A DNA stretch of 64,000 bases from Capitella teleta (Eukaryota; Annelida; Polychaeta; Capitellidae), in contig KB310318.1 of NCBI GenBank assembly GCA_000328365.1, positions 300,401-364,400 on the forward strand, in the 5' to 3' direction. The first letter of the stretch is position 1. Each line of letters begins with the position of its first letter. The position numbers were made by a program, and so were the translations under genes. Positions 1 through 14,666 of this stretch are shown in pieces. The notes under the pieces are model-generated. The model did no database searches, was not told the DNA's origin, and saw only the letters and a list, made by a program, of their open reading frames with translations.

Positions 1-2179
<2,179 letters not shown>

Positions 2180-2699
2180 CTCCACTCAGCGGCCTCATCC
2201 ATGGGTAGATCGGTAGGTTCTGTGACTGTGGGTGCGCTGAATGATGACTGGCCATGCTGTTCACCATGGATGACAGCCCATTGGTGCCATACATCATTGG
2301 ATTGGCAGCTCCTGCTGCAGCCGCTGATGACACCATCCCGGTTGCTGCTGCTGACTCAGGAAGTTTAGAGATTGGGGTTGAACACCCTTCTTCAGGGTAC
2401 TGGCCGTAAGTACTCCCGGGTGTTGAGATGGCTGGACTTGAAAAGTTGTGGTAGCTCTGTTTTGCTGCGTTGTGGATATCCATTCTGTCGTAGGCGTGGA
2501 AGCGATGTAACTGGGAGGGATTATCACTGTCATAGGGTGGTATAGCACCTCCACCTCCACCTCCTACTCCTCCGCCAGCAGTTGTTGAGCTGTTGCTACT
2601 GTAAAAGTTCCCATCCGCAAACTTTGTCTGATCCGAGTTGAGAAAGTTTTCTTGCTGCGGCAAGTTTGCTGAGAGTAGGTTCCCGTAGTAAACACTCAT
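2180..2699 (-). CDS. Lox5: Lox5-like Hox gene, exon 1 (N-terminus to hexapeptide)
   Basis: Exon 1 codes for 173 residues starting MSVYYGNLLS. The start at 2699 is an ATG with A at -3. The open frame extends upstream to 2798, but only with non-ATG codons, so this start is preferred. The protein holds a Gly run (residues 42-51), a motif YDRMD (70-74), an Ala-rich stretch (117-132), a His/Ser/Gln stretch (151-160) and the hexapeptide IYPWMR (164-169), which in Hox proteins docks on PBC/Exd cofactors. A donor (G|GTAAGC) follows at 2179, just after the hexapeptide, the usual place for the Hox intron. Joining in phase 1 gives [19 protein letters not shown], leaving an 11-residue linker to the homeodomain. 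Low-complexity Gly, Ala and Ser tracts are typical of Hox N-termini. Confidence 0.9.
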
Positions 2700-3299
2700 T
2701 TTTACGGAAAAATATAAAAGTTCTAAAAGGTCTTCTTCACTTTGACAGGTCAACTTCAACTTTTTCTTCTCCCGTCTTGGCCTCTGCTCGGCACACACTC
2801 GGTGAGTGATTTGTTAAGCGCCTGTGAATGAAGGCGAATAATATCCCTCCAGCTAATAACACCCACGTGACCACCACTGACCAATGAGTGGACACTGACC
2901 GCCGAGTCAGATGACCAGCACTGCAGTTAGGCCAAGCGAAGGCACACTGGTGTTTCTCAGGCAGCGCAGAATGCGTGGTTAGCTACTCAGCGCAGATAGC
3001 AACCGAACTGACGGCTCTCATACTCAGGGAGTCAATATAATCATTGCATTTATGCTTCATCCTTGACTTTTCTCACCTCTGATTGCAAAGCGCAACCGTG
3101 CATCGGGGCAGCCCCTCTGACCCTGGTCCTCATGCCTGCTCACCCCAGGGCAGTGAACTCTGACCCGAAATGACATAAATAACTTTGAAACACCAGCATG
3201 ATGTTGCATAAGAACAATACATGGGAATATACCAAATAAGCATTGTTGTTCTGGGGAAACTGAGATTTGAGTAATACAGACCGACAAAGGGGGAGGGGC

Positions 3300-3660
3300 A
3301 AAGAGCCTGACCCGCGAGTGTAAATGTTGCACCGGGTGACCAGCAATGCCCGTCGGCGAGCGAGTGCTCAGCCATGGGTGCGATTTGGCCACGCTAGTCG
3401 TCGTAATAGTAACGTTGCTATAGTAACTCGCCTTGGCAACGCGATTAAGTACGGCCTCGTGGGCGCCGGTTACGCAACACCGAAGGGAGGAGGGGTTGCT
3501 CATCGTTGTGGGTTTGTAATGAGGCCAGCGCTTGTTGGCCATCATGCATCGATCAAGCGAAAGAACGCAGAGATTCCTGCGACTATGTTATCGCTCGTAT
3601 CGCTCGCAGCACGCGTGCAGACGCGTATTAATGTGACCCTGGGTCAACCATGCTGGTGAT
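3300..3660. promoter_or_regulatory. CpG-rich segment 0.6-1.0 kb upstream of Lox5 start
   Basis: Against an AT-rich background this segment is visibly rich in CpG (CGTCGGCGAGCGAG near 3350, CGCACGCG-like words near 3610) and in G+C. It lies upstream of the Lox5 ATG on the transcription side and holds a full X-box-like site at 3414-3427. It could be the promoter or a promoter-proximal enhancer. Open frames across it on both strands reflect its composition and do not resemble proteins. The transcription start was not identified. Confidence 0.4.
3414..3427. promoter_or_regulatory. X-box (RFX-type) motif, Lox5 upstream
   Basis: GTTGCTATAGTAAC is a near-perfect imperfect palindrome of the RFX X-box form GTTRCY-AT-RGYAAC. 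It is the member of the window-wide set closest to the Lox5 promoter region. Confidence 0.45.
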
Positions 3661-5760
3661 CTACATGGTGCCACTCCCTGTCTTATCCATTCCTCCTTAA
3701 TGGCTTCATCTTTATCCCTCTTGTCTAACTGGTCGTCCAAGTAGTATACAAACCTCCTTCGCTTTACCCTCCTTATTATACCTCGACATCCCTCAAGACC
3801 TCTTCCTCTTCTTCCTCCATCGACACCACCCACAGATACGTCTATTATACATAGACCAGATATCGGGTTCAAGGCCCAATTTTCTCAAATTTCCAATTAA
3901 ATTACCGAGGGACATATGGCGAGTATATATAGATAAACAAATTAAATAACGATAAAAACTGGCGTCACTGAAATAAAGATGAGGAGGGAAAGAGCCTCAT
4001 AGACTGGAAGCTATGTTATGTAATCTGGTTATGTAATACTTCCGCTGCTCTGCACTGCATGCTGGGATGTAACATGTATGTCAATGACCAGCATGTCTAG
4101 GAAACAACACATGTGCATAATAACAACTAACAATTTCTAACAAATATATACAAAATAAATAATAAATAAATAAATACACGCATTAACATTCAAATCCACA
4201 TTTGTTTGTTATACATATAAGAACCACGGTATAAATAAATAAATAAACACGGTCTATACTTAGCATATGGTATAGTGCATGCATGTAATGTTATGGCCAT
4301 TTCCAAGTGCTATATGGGTAATTCTAGCATCATTAGTTGACCTGCAGTCAGGCAAATGTTGAGGCATAAAGAGGTCAACTTCTGTTTTGCCCTCAGCGCT
4401 CGCAAACCCATTCGATGTCACGTGCTGTGTATGAGAAACTCAAGAAGCACGCGAAAAATATGTGCTCATTAAAAGCAGATTATGTCCCTCACGAGGTGCT
4501 CCTCCTTTAGTTTTAAGCCAGATATTTGAGATGCGTTTTTTTGTCATTAGGATTCAAAATCATATGATTTGATGAGTTGGACATTGCTTATAAGCCGTGG
4601 ATTATCTATCATTCACTTGCATTTCCACCGAGATGCAGCGTAGATGTGAGATGGGTGCAGTGCTCAGTTTGAAGTAAGTCCTTCTTGGTGGTTTTAATTA
4701 TTGATTTGATTCGGGAATAATTAATTGCATTGCTCACACTCTATTATAATCATGTTCCCCTCATTCCTACTGCATGCTCTGAGTTTATTTTGGGGTGAGG
4801 TCCTGCTCCTCCTAACCCTCCATCTCGTGCACCATATCACCAACTCCCACATACTAATTTTTTCCCTTTCACTTTTTTTTAACTTCATGTCTATATTATA
4901 TTTCCCTGGATCAAAATTGACATTTAAAACACAAAACCATTTATCAAATGATGAATTAGTTCCGCATAACACGAAGCACTTGACACTTCCTTGACTTCAC
5001 CCTTCTGTTTGACCTTTCTCAAACTTAACCCCTGTAATGTCAGCAAATGACAAAACGTGTTTCCACGACAGAAATACATTGCATACAATTTTGACGTAGA
5101 ATGAACGTAACAGAAATAAACATAATATCTAATGAAATATTTCTTCGTTTAAAAATTATATATTGCAATATTCTAAATAAACTATTATCATTATTATTAT
5201 TCTAATAAATAATAAATTAAATCAATCAATCAATAAAAGAAAAATAAATAAATAAATATTCTAAACTAGATAGATATGCATTATCATAGAACGCCGAATC
5301 GAATTAATTATTAATTGGTACTAGTATAATTCATAAATATAGATTGATTTAAAAGTGAATGTCCTTGATAACCAGATTTAAATCAATATATGCAGATAGA
5401 TTTGTGAATCAACACATTAAATCACTTATGCTATTTCTGCACGCTGCCAAATACAATATGTGACTATTTATTTTGTTTACATTTTTTAAATTCCTCGGGT
5501 TCATTAAGTGCTCTTGTGTGTCATCTTGGACGACATCAGGTCGAAGAGTGCTTTTTAATGATAAATGAGAGAGTCTGAAATATATAAATCATAATCTTTC
5601 GTGTATATTTCTAGACAATTTTTCCAATATTTTCGTCAAATGATTTATTGTTAGGGTAACAAATTGATTTGAATCATTCTAAAGACAATAATATTGAAAG
5701 CATTTTATTCTCACAACAACCTGTGTGTATTCATTTACAGGGTATATATATTGTATTGTA

Positions 5761-5803
5761 TTTTTATTTATTTTTTTTTTTTTTTTATTTTTTTTTTTTT
5801 TTT
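5761..5803. repeat. T-rich low-complexity tract
   Basis: Nearly pure T with two A interruptions, in AT-rich intergenic DNA. Confidence 0.9.
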
Positions 5804-5888
5804 CAGTTGATAATATACTCGATGGGGGATGAATTGCATTCTGCGGTTGTTGTTATATTTTTATTCGTATTTTATCCAGCAAATTCGG

Positions 5889-5912
5889 TCATAAATCATA
5901 AATCATAAATCA
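5889..5912. repeat. Short tandem repeat, TCATAAA-type unit x3
   Basis: Three head-to-tail copies of an 8-base unit (CATAAATC) are visible. Confidence 0.75.
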
Positions 5913-7790
5913 CGTCTTATGATGTATAGATGCGGTTTTGAACTAACAGTTATCGAGCCATACAAAATAAAAGTAATAATCGATTAATTATTGTGTAGTT
6001 AAAAATAAATAAAATATGATAGCAGTAAAATGTGTCGTTAAACATTATAAGTCAAATAACGAAAACAAAAATAAAACAAAGTGACAACCATGGCGAAAAT
6101 CAGTAAGTTTTCACTTATTTAACGAAATCCCGGAATTGACTCAAAGAATTGCCACCTAAAGATATACCGATGCTGTGAAATACACCCATCGTGATAGTAG
6201 TCGTCAGAGTATTACTAAGAATTCATAGCAAGATGCTCAGAATGTAGGTCAAAGTGCGAAAAGATCGCGTTGCCATTAGAAACCAACATGGCTGCCATCG
6301 AGCGGTGAGTAGGCTTGACATTCGATATTTTTGTTGATTTTGAATTCGAGTGGCTCTGTGCTGATGTAAACCACGCATTCGATTGGATTTCAACGTAATT
6401 CGAGTACTGCTGATGCATCCGTTGGTGTAATACATGAATATGCAACGATTTCGTTCGTATTCGGCGTAAAACTTTATTGACACGAACAAAGAGCCCTGTC
6501 TCCTCAAACGAAAACTCGAATATGAGGGACATATTAGCGATAATATCCGGATGAAATGCATGTTATAATACGCTGTTATCAAAGTACAATGCTTACGCAT
6601 AGCATAGTCCGTGTAATACATCATATATTTTAGATAATCAGTACGCATCTAATTCGAAATGCTCTTCAGTGGGCAGTTAATCTTCTCCACAGTGACCTAT
6701 TTCGCGATATTCTCAACGGATAATTCATTCTAGATGTATGTTAAAATATACTTGGATTAAAAGTATACTATATATGTTGGTATATATTATCTATGTGAAC
6801 ACTAGTACACATATAGTATCGAGAAACTCCAATTTTATGCTCTGATCAATAATTATCAATCGAGTTTAACCTTTTCATTGATAACACGTTATTGAATAAA
6901 AAATAATAAAAAAATCGAAATACATTTGATCTACAATAACAGAATAAGAAATGCACGATATAATTCACCATTTTCGATTACAAACATATAATATATCATT
7001 AGATTTCACCCCCCAGAAGTCTATAATTGCCCCCACCTATACGTGATCAATCGTGATAAAACCATAATTGCTCTCTCGTATATCAAGTATTGATAAATTG
7101 TACACACTGCTAAAATTAATCAAGCATCACCAATGAAGTCATAATTCTATGCCAAGAGGGATTCATCGATTTCAGACCTAACTGCCATTTCATTAATCGA
7201 TGAACTGTAACACAGAGATGCTTATTTGTCGGTCTCTTTGGCATTTGAATTGAAGGGGACCAGATATCGAAATTTCGAAATATAATAAAAAATAAATAAA
7301 AAATAAAACGTGTATAATTTATCAGTAAACTGCATTGGTTTAAATAATGGATATTATTTCGTTAATTTCGTTGGGTTTGTGGTTTCCATTCGCTGTTCGT
7401 TGATGAAACTTTTATATGATTATAATTTATGGATTATATGTCACTGAATTTACCAAGATGTTATTATACAGGAAAGGGAATCCACAATAACCATGCTATG
7501 CTTGTAATGCGTAGTATTTGGCAACGATATACACATCAACACCTGGCTATAATTAGGTTGCAATTAATCGTTGAAATCTATGTTTGCAATGTATGCACTT
7601 GTGAAGCTCCATTTCATAACATAATACTTACTTATTTTCGTTCACAAATGCACCAAAAACATAGAGTAAAGTCACCTTGAGTCATTGAAATTGAAGTTAA
7701 CGCGATTGTTACATCGAAATCACTTGCCAGGTCTTGCATATTCCGAATTTAACATAATATATTTGTGCATGCGTAGTCGGCCCTTGTCGT

Positions 7791-7804
7791 GTCGCCATGA
7801 CAAC
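7791..7804. promoter_or_regulatory. X-box-like motif
   Basis: GTCGCCATGACAAC fits the RFX palindrome GTYGCCATGRCAAC. Confidence 0.4.
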
Positions 7805-9959
7805 TACCGTCCAATCCCTTGATTCGAATTTGCACGAAATGTGAATAACGTTTAATATTCTCGTGTGTCTTTCTATTGTTGAGATCGTCAAGATTTTTTG
7901 TTCGATTTCAGAAGAAGGTTCCTTTAATGTGCTGTGAACACACTATATCGCGAGATGATTGCACTTCATATTTTCCTCAAAGTATTTATTTCTTTAAAAG
8001 ATAAAAGCAGAAATAAAAACTCAACTTCGATAGACCCTTGATTACACTCTTGCATGTGTGATTGAGTTCAATCCCGTGATGACTTCTTTGCACTAAAAAT
8101 CTATCGAAATAACAATAATAGTGGCTTGTTATTATCCAATAAAACGAAAGAAAGCAAAATGTAAACACACTCAATCGTATGGAACGTTTTCGTTACCCAT
8201 AGCAACCAAAGAGAATAACATTTTTTGATATGCCTGTGACTTCCGTTGTATAATGACTGCCCCTCCTTTATATGACCTCACATTTCGCTTAGCAGAATAT
8301 CGAAATCAACTAAAGGACACTGGTCATTACGTGGTTGAGGTCAGTATGCATCACAATGCCCTTTAGTATCAAAGGGGCATTTTAATGTCTAACCCTCTCG
8401 AATCAAGAGACCTTTGAATTCATTTGCCCGCTGCTATGGACGGAAGGTCATGAGTCGAGGGTTAGAGGTCACCGCAAAAGGTCACGAACAATCCGGCTGC
8501 GTTTTCCATTTGAAGTCAAACGAACACGCTTCCGAGATACTAATCATAATTTTTTATGCGCTGTTCTTTTCGTTGCTGTGACACCCGGGGTCGTAGTTCA
8601 AAGGTCGTACTAATTTGTTCATAAAATGCTCTCTCCTTCTCTCTACTCCTCTTTACTCTTCTCCCCCGGAGAGTTGCATGATTGCCAGTCGGGGGAAATA
8701 AAATAACAGTCGCGTGTTCTTTGCAACTAATTCACGCGCCGCAGATAAATATAATCGCGTCAAAAATTGTGTTAAATCGCGCGCGTAAAAAAACAGAGAG
8801 CGACGTCAGATATTGAGCATAATCATGAATTATTTCGTTCTCTTTTTGCTCCTGACATCCAATTAGCAAAACAAGACACACTTTTCGATTTCGTTTTTCT
8901 TTCTTTCTCTCTCTCGCTTTTTGTGTGTGATTTCTCGTTGTTATTTTTAACTCTGCACGCAATTCCGTTATTACGGATTTTTTTATTCATTTTTTTTCCG
9001 GGAATATCTTTTATTGGTTGTAATTACTAATCGAAATGTTGTAATTCTTCATTTGGAAAATGATTGAATCGTTCTATCAAATTTAATGTTATCAAATATA
9101 ATTATGGTATGATAAACCTTTATTTCATTAATTTTTATTTTTATTATATTTTTTGCATTATAGGGAAAATGACTAACCTAATGATGTAACAACGAAAATA
9201 CATCAATTTATTTTGAATTTTTGCTGTAAAACGAAATAATTCTCGCACAAAAGCGGAGACATAATTCAAAAGATGTTCCTGTCAGCCAAATGTCTTTCCT
9301 GAAATCGTATACGAAGATTAACAACACAATAGTATTCGATATGAATAGAACAGAATCAATGATAGAAAAATAAAACAAAACATTTATCGATACATTAAGG
9401 ATTCCACGAATTCGATGGAAATGACTGAAATTGAATAATAAATTGAACCGGATATTGAAGCCGGGTGTAAAACTAATCAATATGAAAAGATATGAATCAA
9501 ATATACAATTCACAGAAAATGCTGGAAACAAATGAATTAAATACTAAAAATCTTTATATAATTAATAATCCATCCACATAATTTGCTAGCAACTACCTCT
9601 CTTAACGAACAATGGTGTACGCTATTAGACAGAGGAGTGGAAAAGAAAAGGGGAAAAATAATGGAATTTTTCCTCGTTCGTCTTGGGCGTGCATCAGATA
9701 TTCATAGGAGTACGGAGGCGTCTTCTCTTCATCCGTCGCTCGGTTCTCGGGAGATGAGAGGGGGCTCTGGTCGACGTCTCGGAAGAGGGCTTTCCCTCCC
9801 CCTCCCCCCCTCCGCTTATCTCGTTGCGAGGCATGCTTGCATCTGCGGTATTCGATTGATATCGAAATATCCTCAATGCCAATTCCATTCACTTGCGTTT
9901 CTTATAATAGTAGAATTTATTTTTACTATTTCTGATTTATTCGGTTAATATCAAGGTTT

Positions 9960-10003
9960 TTAATATTTATTATTATTATTATTATCATTAGTATTATTAT
10001 TAT
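9960..10003. repeat. (ATT)n-type microsatellite, imperfect
   Basis: TTATTATTATTATTATTATC followed by a second ATT block. Confidence 0.85.
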
Positions 10004-12676
10004 CTAAATTTTATTCTATATAACCCCAGCCGCCCCCGTGTATATAAACCAGCCCAACCACATATAAACCCTTACGAATATAAAACCCTTCCACACGTGC
10101 AAACAGCGATCGAAAAAAAAAGAATATTGGCAAAGAGGCGATAGTCGACAGAGCGTTGCTTGAATTCACTGCGGAGAGAAGCGAGTCTGCGGTGATCCAT
10201 CTTCTCGGTTGACAGGGGAGAAATTGATGAGTGCGGTGCCTTTGTAGCGCCTACAATTAGGCCTGCAACGAAACGCTGCGGCAGCCAAGAAAACTAAGCC
10301 AAAACCCTTGGATAATATACACGATTTTAATGCCGCTTCTTCTTTAGATGATGTGGGTTTTTTTCGTTGTTATTATTGGCATGTGATTATGCTCTCACTG
10401 TGTGTATGCTTCACATTAATGGCAGTAACGAATTTTCTTTTTGCGTCAAAATATCTTGAAATTGTATCATGTTCTACAACGAATTCTCCTGTCACTCAAA
10501 GAGGTATCATTTGCATAAACTTGTAATTGTTATGCATTAAATTGTCAACTTTCCCTTTGCAAAACGAATGATAGTTTTTTTTCTTTCTTTTCGTTTTGAA
10601 CAAAAAGGTTAATTATTGTTTGCTAAATGGGTCAATGTTACTCTGTCATATTTTTTCATATTATTTACACAAAAAAAAACATCTCCTACAATGACGTAAT
10701 TATAGCAATCAGAGTGCTGTTGACATCCTGCCTCTACCAAGTCATTTTCTCATGAAATATTATCTCATTGTGCTATAATAAATAACAGGTATTTAGTTAC
10801 TACAATAAAAATATTTCCGAAACAAAAATATCGAAAATATCAGATTTATCCGAAAGGGAAATATATAATCATTTCGCAACGAAAACAATCCAATATGATT
10901 TATCTATATGTGCCGGTTTATATGTGAGAAACCTTGTGATTAATAGATGGATCATTACAATTCCTCGTAGCACAACTCATGATTCGTAACTTTAGAGAGA
11001 CGAATTGATTTGATTTGAATAAACTGATTGAAACTTGACACACACAAAATGAACCACCTAGAAATACTTTCAAAACTAATTCAAGCATTTATTTTGATCG
11101 AAATTTTAAAACTCCAAACAATGCCACGAAACACACTAAAGTTTGATTCTTATTGAATGAATGATATATTAATTCGTTGGTTGAAATCTGTTTCGATATT
11201 CGTTCGATGTAATTATAATACGTATCATAATATAGCTATCATGGGTTTTATATTTAATAGTTGTGTCACAATTCAAATATTTTAATAACTTTCGTTAGCG
11301 TGGAGGTCATTCGTCTCTACCTGAATATATTGCGATTAGTTCAGTGGATGTTTACTTGTTGTGACTAACTATTGATATTTGTAGAATAATCCACAACATC
11401 GAAGGCTTTCATCACATCTATCTTGCTGGCTCCGCCGACCAGCACAGCTCGCAGTTGTTGAAATGTTAACTCGACTTGCTGAAACAAAATATCGGAGTGA
11501 AAACAGAAATACGATAGTATGCTGACGTCTACTGTCTAAAGCACAGATGGGGAAAAATATCATCAGATGGAAAATAAAGAAAAAAATATATATATATACA
11601 AATATACAAGTATACATATGCATCGTTTGCGTACTCAATGCAAAAATTTCAAATACGTGCATTCAATTCAGTGAATAAAATTTATTCGATGTTAATTCAA
11701 ATAATTATTCACGTTAAAACTTTCAAAACTACGAATTACTCGTCATTATTTACATAAAGAAGTTGTCAAATTTAGCAAGTTAAAAAAATTTCAAATATCG
11801 TTGCCATGGAAATTGATTACGACATCTTTAAATTAGGTCATCTTATGCAAATTTTGGGAAATGTCAGCCATTAAGTGTTCCCATCAGGACAGGAATTTCC
11901 TTCGTTTCTTTGATTTTTAAATCCACACAGGGGTCGTTTGGGCAGCAACCTCTATACGAGGTGATAAAATTAGGGTGAGGTTACTTTAGGGCAAGAAGAA
12001 AAATGTTTTCGATGCTTGCTCTGAGTTATGGCTAAAATCAATGTGCTGACAGCCACAAGTTTTCTTAGGCGTTTTTTATTCGGAATATTTAGTTTTTAAG
12101 TTATCTCCTGTTTTCAAGTATCCTTTTGAATGGCCAAAACAATTGATAGATCCTTGTGAGCAATTGAAATTATTATTTTCAAGAAAATTCGATTGTAAAG
12201 ATTAATCTCGTATATCTTATTCCCCGATATATTGTATATGTGTATAAATATATGTATCAATATATGAGTGATTTTTTTCACCGCTATTTTCATATACAAG
12301 TATTCCTTATCTCGAAATCTTCGTTCGAATTTTTGTGTTTAAATTAAATCGATCTCTGTGGGGTGTTTTTTCTTTTCTTTTCTTTTCTTCAAAATTCTGC
12401 AGATGTTTAAGAAACGATTTTTAATATTTCTTAGGTTTTGTTCGTTAATGCAAACAATTGCTTGTCACATGTGAGTGATAGATCGTTATATAAATGCCAT
12501 TCATGTAACAGAAAACTTTTGTTAGTAATAATAAGTTTTATTCCTTTGAAGTTTTTTTTCCCCCTTCTACAACCTTTATATACACGAGAGAAATATATAC
12601 CATAGTAATATGGCAATACTGATTCAAATATACAATATAATTCTAATGACCCATTCTTAAACATCTGGAAAAAAAA

Positions 12677-12697
12677 ATATATATATATATATATATT
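12677..12697. repeat. (TA)n microsatellite
   Basis: About ten TA dinucleotides following an A run. Confidence 0.9.
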
Positions 12698-12840
12698 TAC
12701 AAAATAATCGAAAATACCCTCAGATGCTTTGATCAAAATACTGATAAAACATAAAAAGAAAATCAACGAAATCGAAAGATAAAAATGAATAAAATTTGAT
12801 CATAAATGAAAGAAAGTCAAGGATACCACTTGGTACTGCA

Positions 12841-12870
12841 ATTACCATAGCGACGATTGCCCATGGCGAC
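12841..12870. promoter_or_regulatory. Paired X-box-like motifs
   Basis: ATTACCATAGCGAC at 12841-12854 is followed at once by ATTGCCCATGGCGAC at 12856-12870. They are two RFX-like half-palindrome sites 15 bp apart, start to start. Confidence 0.4.
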
Positions 12871-13239
12871 GCAAGTGACATAGATACCTGCGCCAGGCTC
12901 ATAATTCACCGTCAGTGGCAGGTATCTAGTGCCCTGGTGAGCGGCGCTTGCCGGCCCTAGGGGTGCACGGACATCAAAGCAGCAGCTGCCCCCTCTGTCC
13001 ACGCAGGGGCCATCTGCGAGGCATGCAGGCCAAATATAATAACCAGCGAACGAAACAAATTATCCGATAATTAAAGTAAAATAAATTACTTCTGAGCAGT
13101 AATTGGGAAATTTGGTGCTCTTCCCTTTCTATGTCGCGCAGGGGGGCGCATCTGTACCATTGTGACCCCTGACACGACCCAATTTATTTTGATGAGGCTC
13201 CACGTGGTTAGGGTCAGATGCTCATCCTTCGATACACGG

Positions 13240-13362
13240 AAAAAAAAAATGATTTAAAAAAATAAATAAATAAATAAAAATAAAAATAAAAATAAAAATA
13301 AAAATAAACTAAAACTAAAATAAAATAAAATAAAATTAAATTAAAATAATAAAATTAAAATA
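13240..13362. repeat. AAATA/AAAAT low-complexity repeat
   Basis: An A run grades into AAATA and then AAAAT and AAATT units over about 120 bp. It shows slippage-type degeneracy and no flanking element. Confidence 0.9.
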
Positions 13363-14504
13363 AGGCTTGCTACCCAGATCTCCATATTGCTTTAAATTTT
13401 TTTTTCTTATAAAATTATTGCACACAACTAGATGCAAGTATTATCGTTTGCGGTGGGTTATTTTATAGTTTCGTGACATAATACACAAAGCGCAAGAAAC
13501 GGATACCATAGCAACGTAAATTGGCGTAAATTGTTTCCTCAGTCTGTTATCTCTTTGATTCGATGCCAAAGCAAAATAACATAAGTCAATAACCAGCAAT
13601 TTACAAGTTATGTTAATGTTCAGAAATATAATCGACCTTAAAACAGCACATTGACCATTTAAAACATCGAATTATTAACGATATATTAACTGTATTCGCT
13701 GGGAATTTTTGAATGCTGAGCGTTGAGCAGATCGTCAGCGAAGAAGATATTATTGTTGTTGCACTTGTCACAGATGATTCATAGCAGAGGATGGAGAAGG
13801 CGAACGCGTTGAAAGCACGAATAAAAGGGAGTTTGTTCATTCACCTTGCGGTCAACTTGTGGGGAGATACCACAGCGTCAGGAGAGTCTGATATTACAAG
13901 ATAACAGGCCGGGATTCAGGCCAGGAGTGTCGAATGAATACTTCTTTAGAAATAGCTTTCATATTTCTTTGGACAGTCTGCAGTTCGTAAAGTTAACAAT
14001 GACTGCGTGTAGGTGTTGTCAATATTAAACTGCTGAAATTTAGCTGCATGCTCGTGTTGTTACCGACATGACATTGTGGTAGAAATAGCTAGAGATTGAT
14101 GGCGTGCACATCAATCATTCACAGTAAACACACGTAGATTAATTTCACACAAACTGCAACAATAGCACGTCATCCAAGTCTTAACCAAAAGGTGAGAGTC
14201 TACCTGTGGTTTTGGATTATGTTACGTAACATGCCATTACTGATGCTAAGCAGCCCCTATCATCAATCAAAGAGCGTCAGAAATTGACAGAGTGACATTC
14301 TCCTACGTCTGGCATTAATCAGGAGTTTCTGCAGACACCTCAAATTCTCATCGAGTGCTTGCAAACTGCTCGTCATATTTTTCCCCACTTCCATAACATC
14401 TCTCCTCCAACTTGAATAGAATATTGTCAGGCGGTTACATATGAAGTCATTCACCTTTCAATGGTACGTACGTGTTATTGCCTAGCTAGGATGTTGCATC
14501 AACA

Positions 14505-14545
14505 CCCCCCCCCCCCCCCGTCGAAAAAAAAAAAAAAAAAAAAAA
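14505..14545. repeat. C15 run followed by A22 run next to the gap
   Basis: A pure C run (14505-14519), a short TCG-containing spacer and a pure A run (14524-14545) lie within 120 bp of the assembly gap. The run lengths are probably unreliable. Confidence 0.9.
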
Positions 14546-14616
14546 GATTAAAGGGGGAATTTTTTTAATGGGATTCCATCAAAAAGGGCTAAACTCCCCC
14601 CAAAAATATTATCGTT

Positions 14617-14666
14617 NNNNNNNNNNNNNNNNNNNNNNNNNNNNNNNNNNNNNNNNNNNNNNNNNN
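14617..14666. other. Assembly gap (50 N)
   Basis: Exactly 50 N. The round number suggests a placeholder, so the true missing length is unknown. The left flank (14546-14616) has many doubled and stretched bases (GGGGG, TTTTTTT, CCCCCC), as at a poor read end. Confidence 1.

Larger units (their letters stand above)
3700..14616. other. Intergenic DNA upstream of Lox5, no gene seen
   Basis: AT-rich DNA with many stop codons in all frames and no recognisable exon. From about 5 kb to 13 kb it is rich in TTTCGTT/AACGAAA and CGAAAT words. It holds short AAATA-type and ATT-type simple repeats, a T-rich tract (5761-5803), GC-elevated islands at about 9700-9850 and 10140-10290, and several X-box-like motifs (7791, 8192, 11800, 12841, 12856, 13502). 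Open frames up to about 140 codons (for example 6223-6648 minus) have no domain features. Confidence 0.6.

Noticed and set aside
2715-2730. TATA-like TTTATATTTT upstream of the Lox5 ATG
   Set aside because: It lies only about 20 bp from the start codon, too close to be a working TATA box for this gene; AT-rich words are common here.
2700-2798. N-terminal extension of Lox5 by 33 residues (open frame from 2798)
   Set aside because: The extension begins with GTG, not ATG, and codes for a Lys/Glu-rich stretch unlike Hox N-termini. MSVYYG at 2699 has the usual Hox start and good context.
3057-3545. 162-codon open frame on the minus strand
   Set aside because: It lies in the CpG-rich Lox5 flank, overlaps open frames in other frames and strands, and shows no domain or composition of a real protein.
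6223-6648. 141-codon open frame on the minus strand
   Set aside because: No motif, no splice context, and a second overlapping open frame in another frame; likely chance.
13140-13152. CTCF-like CGCAGGGGGGCGCA
   Set aside because: One extra G in the central run breaks the core spacing; kept out as a weak match.
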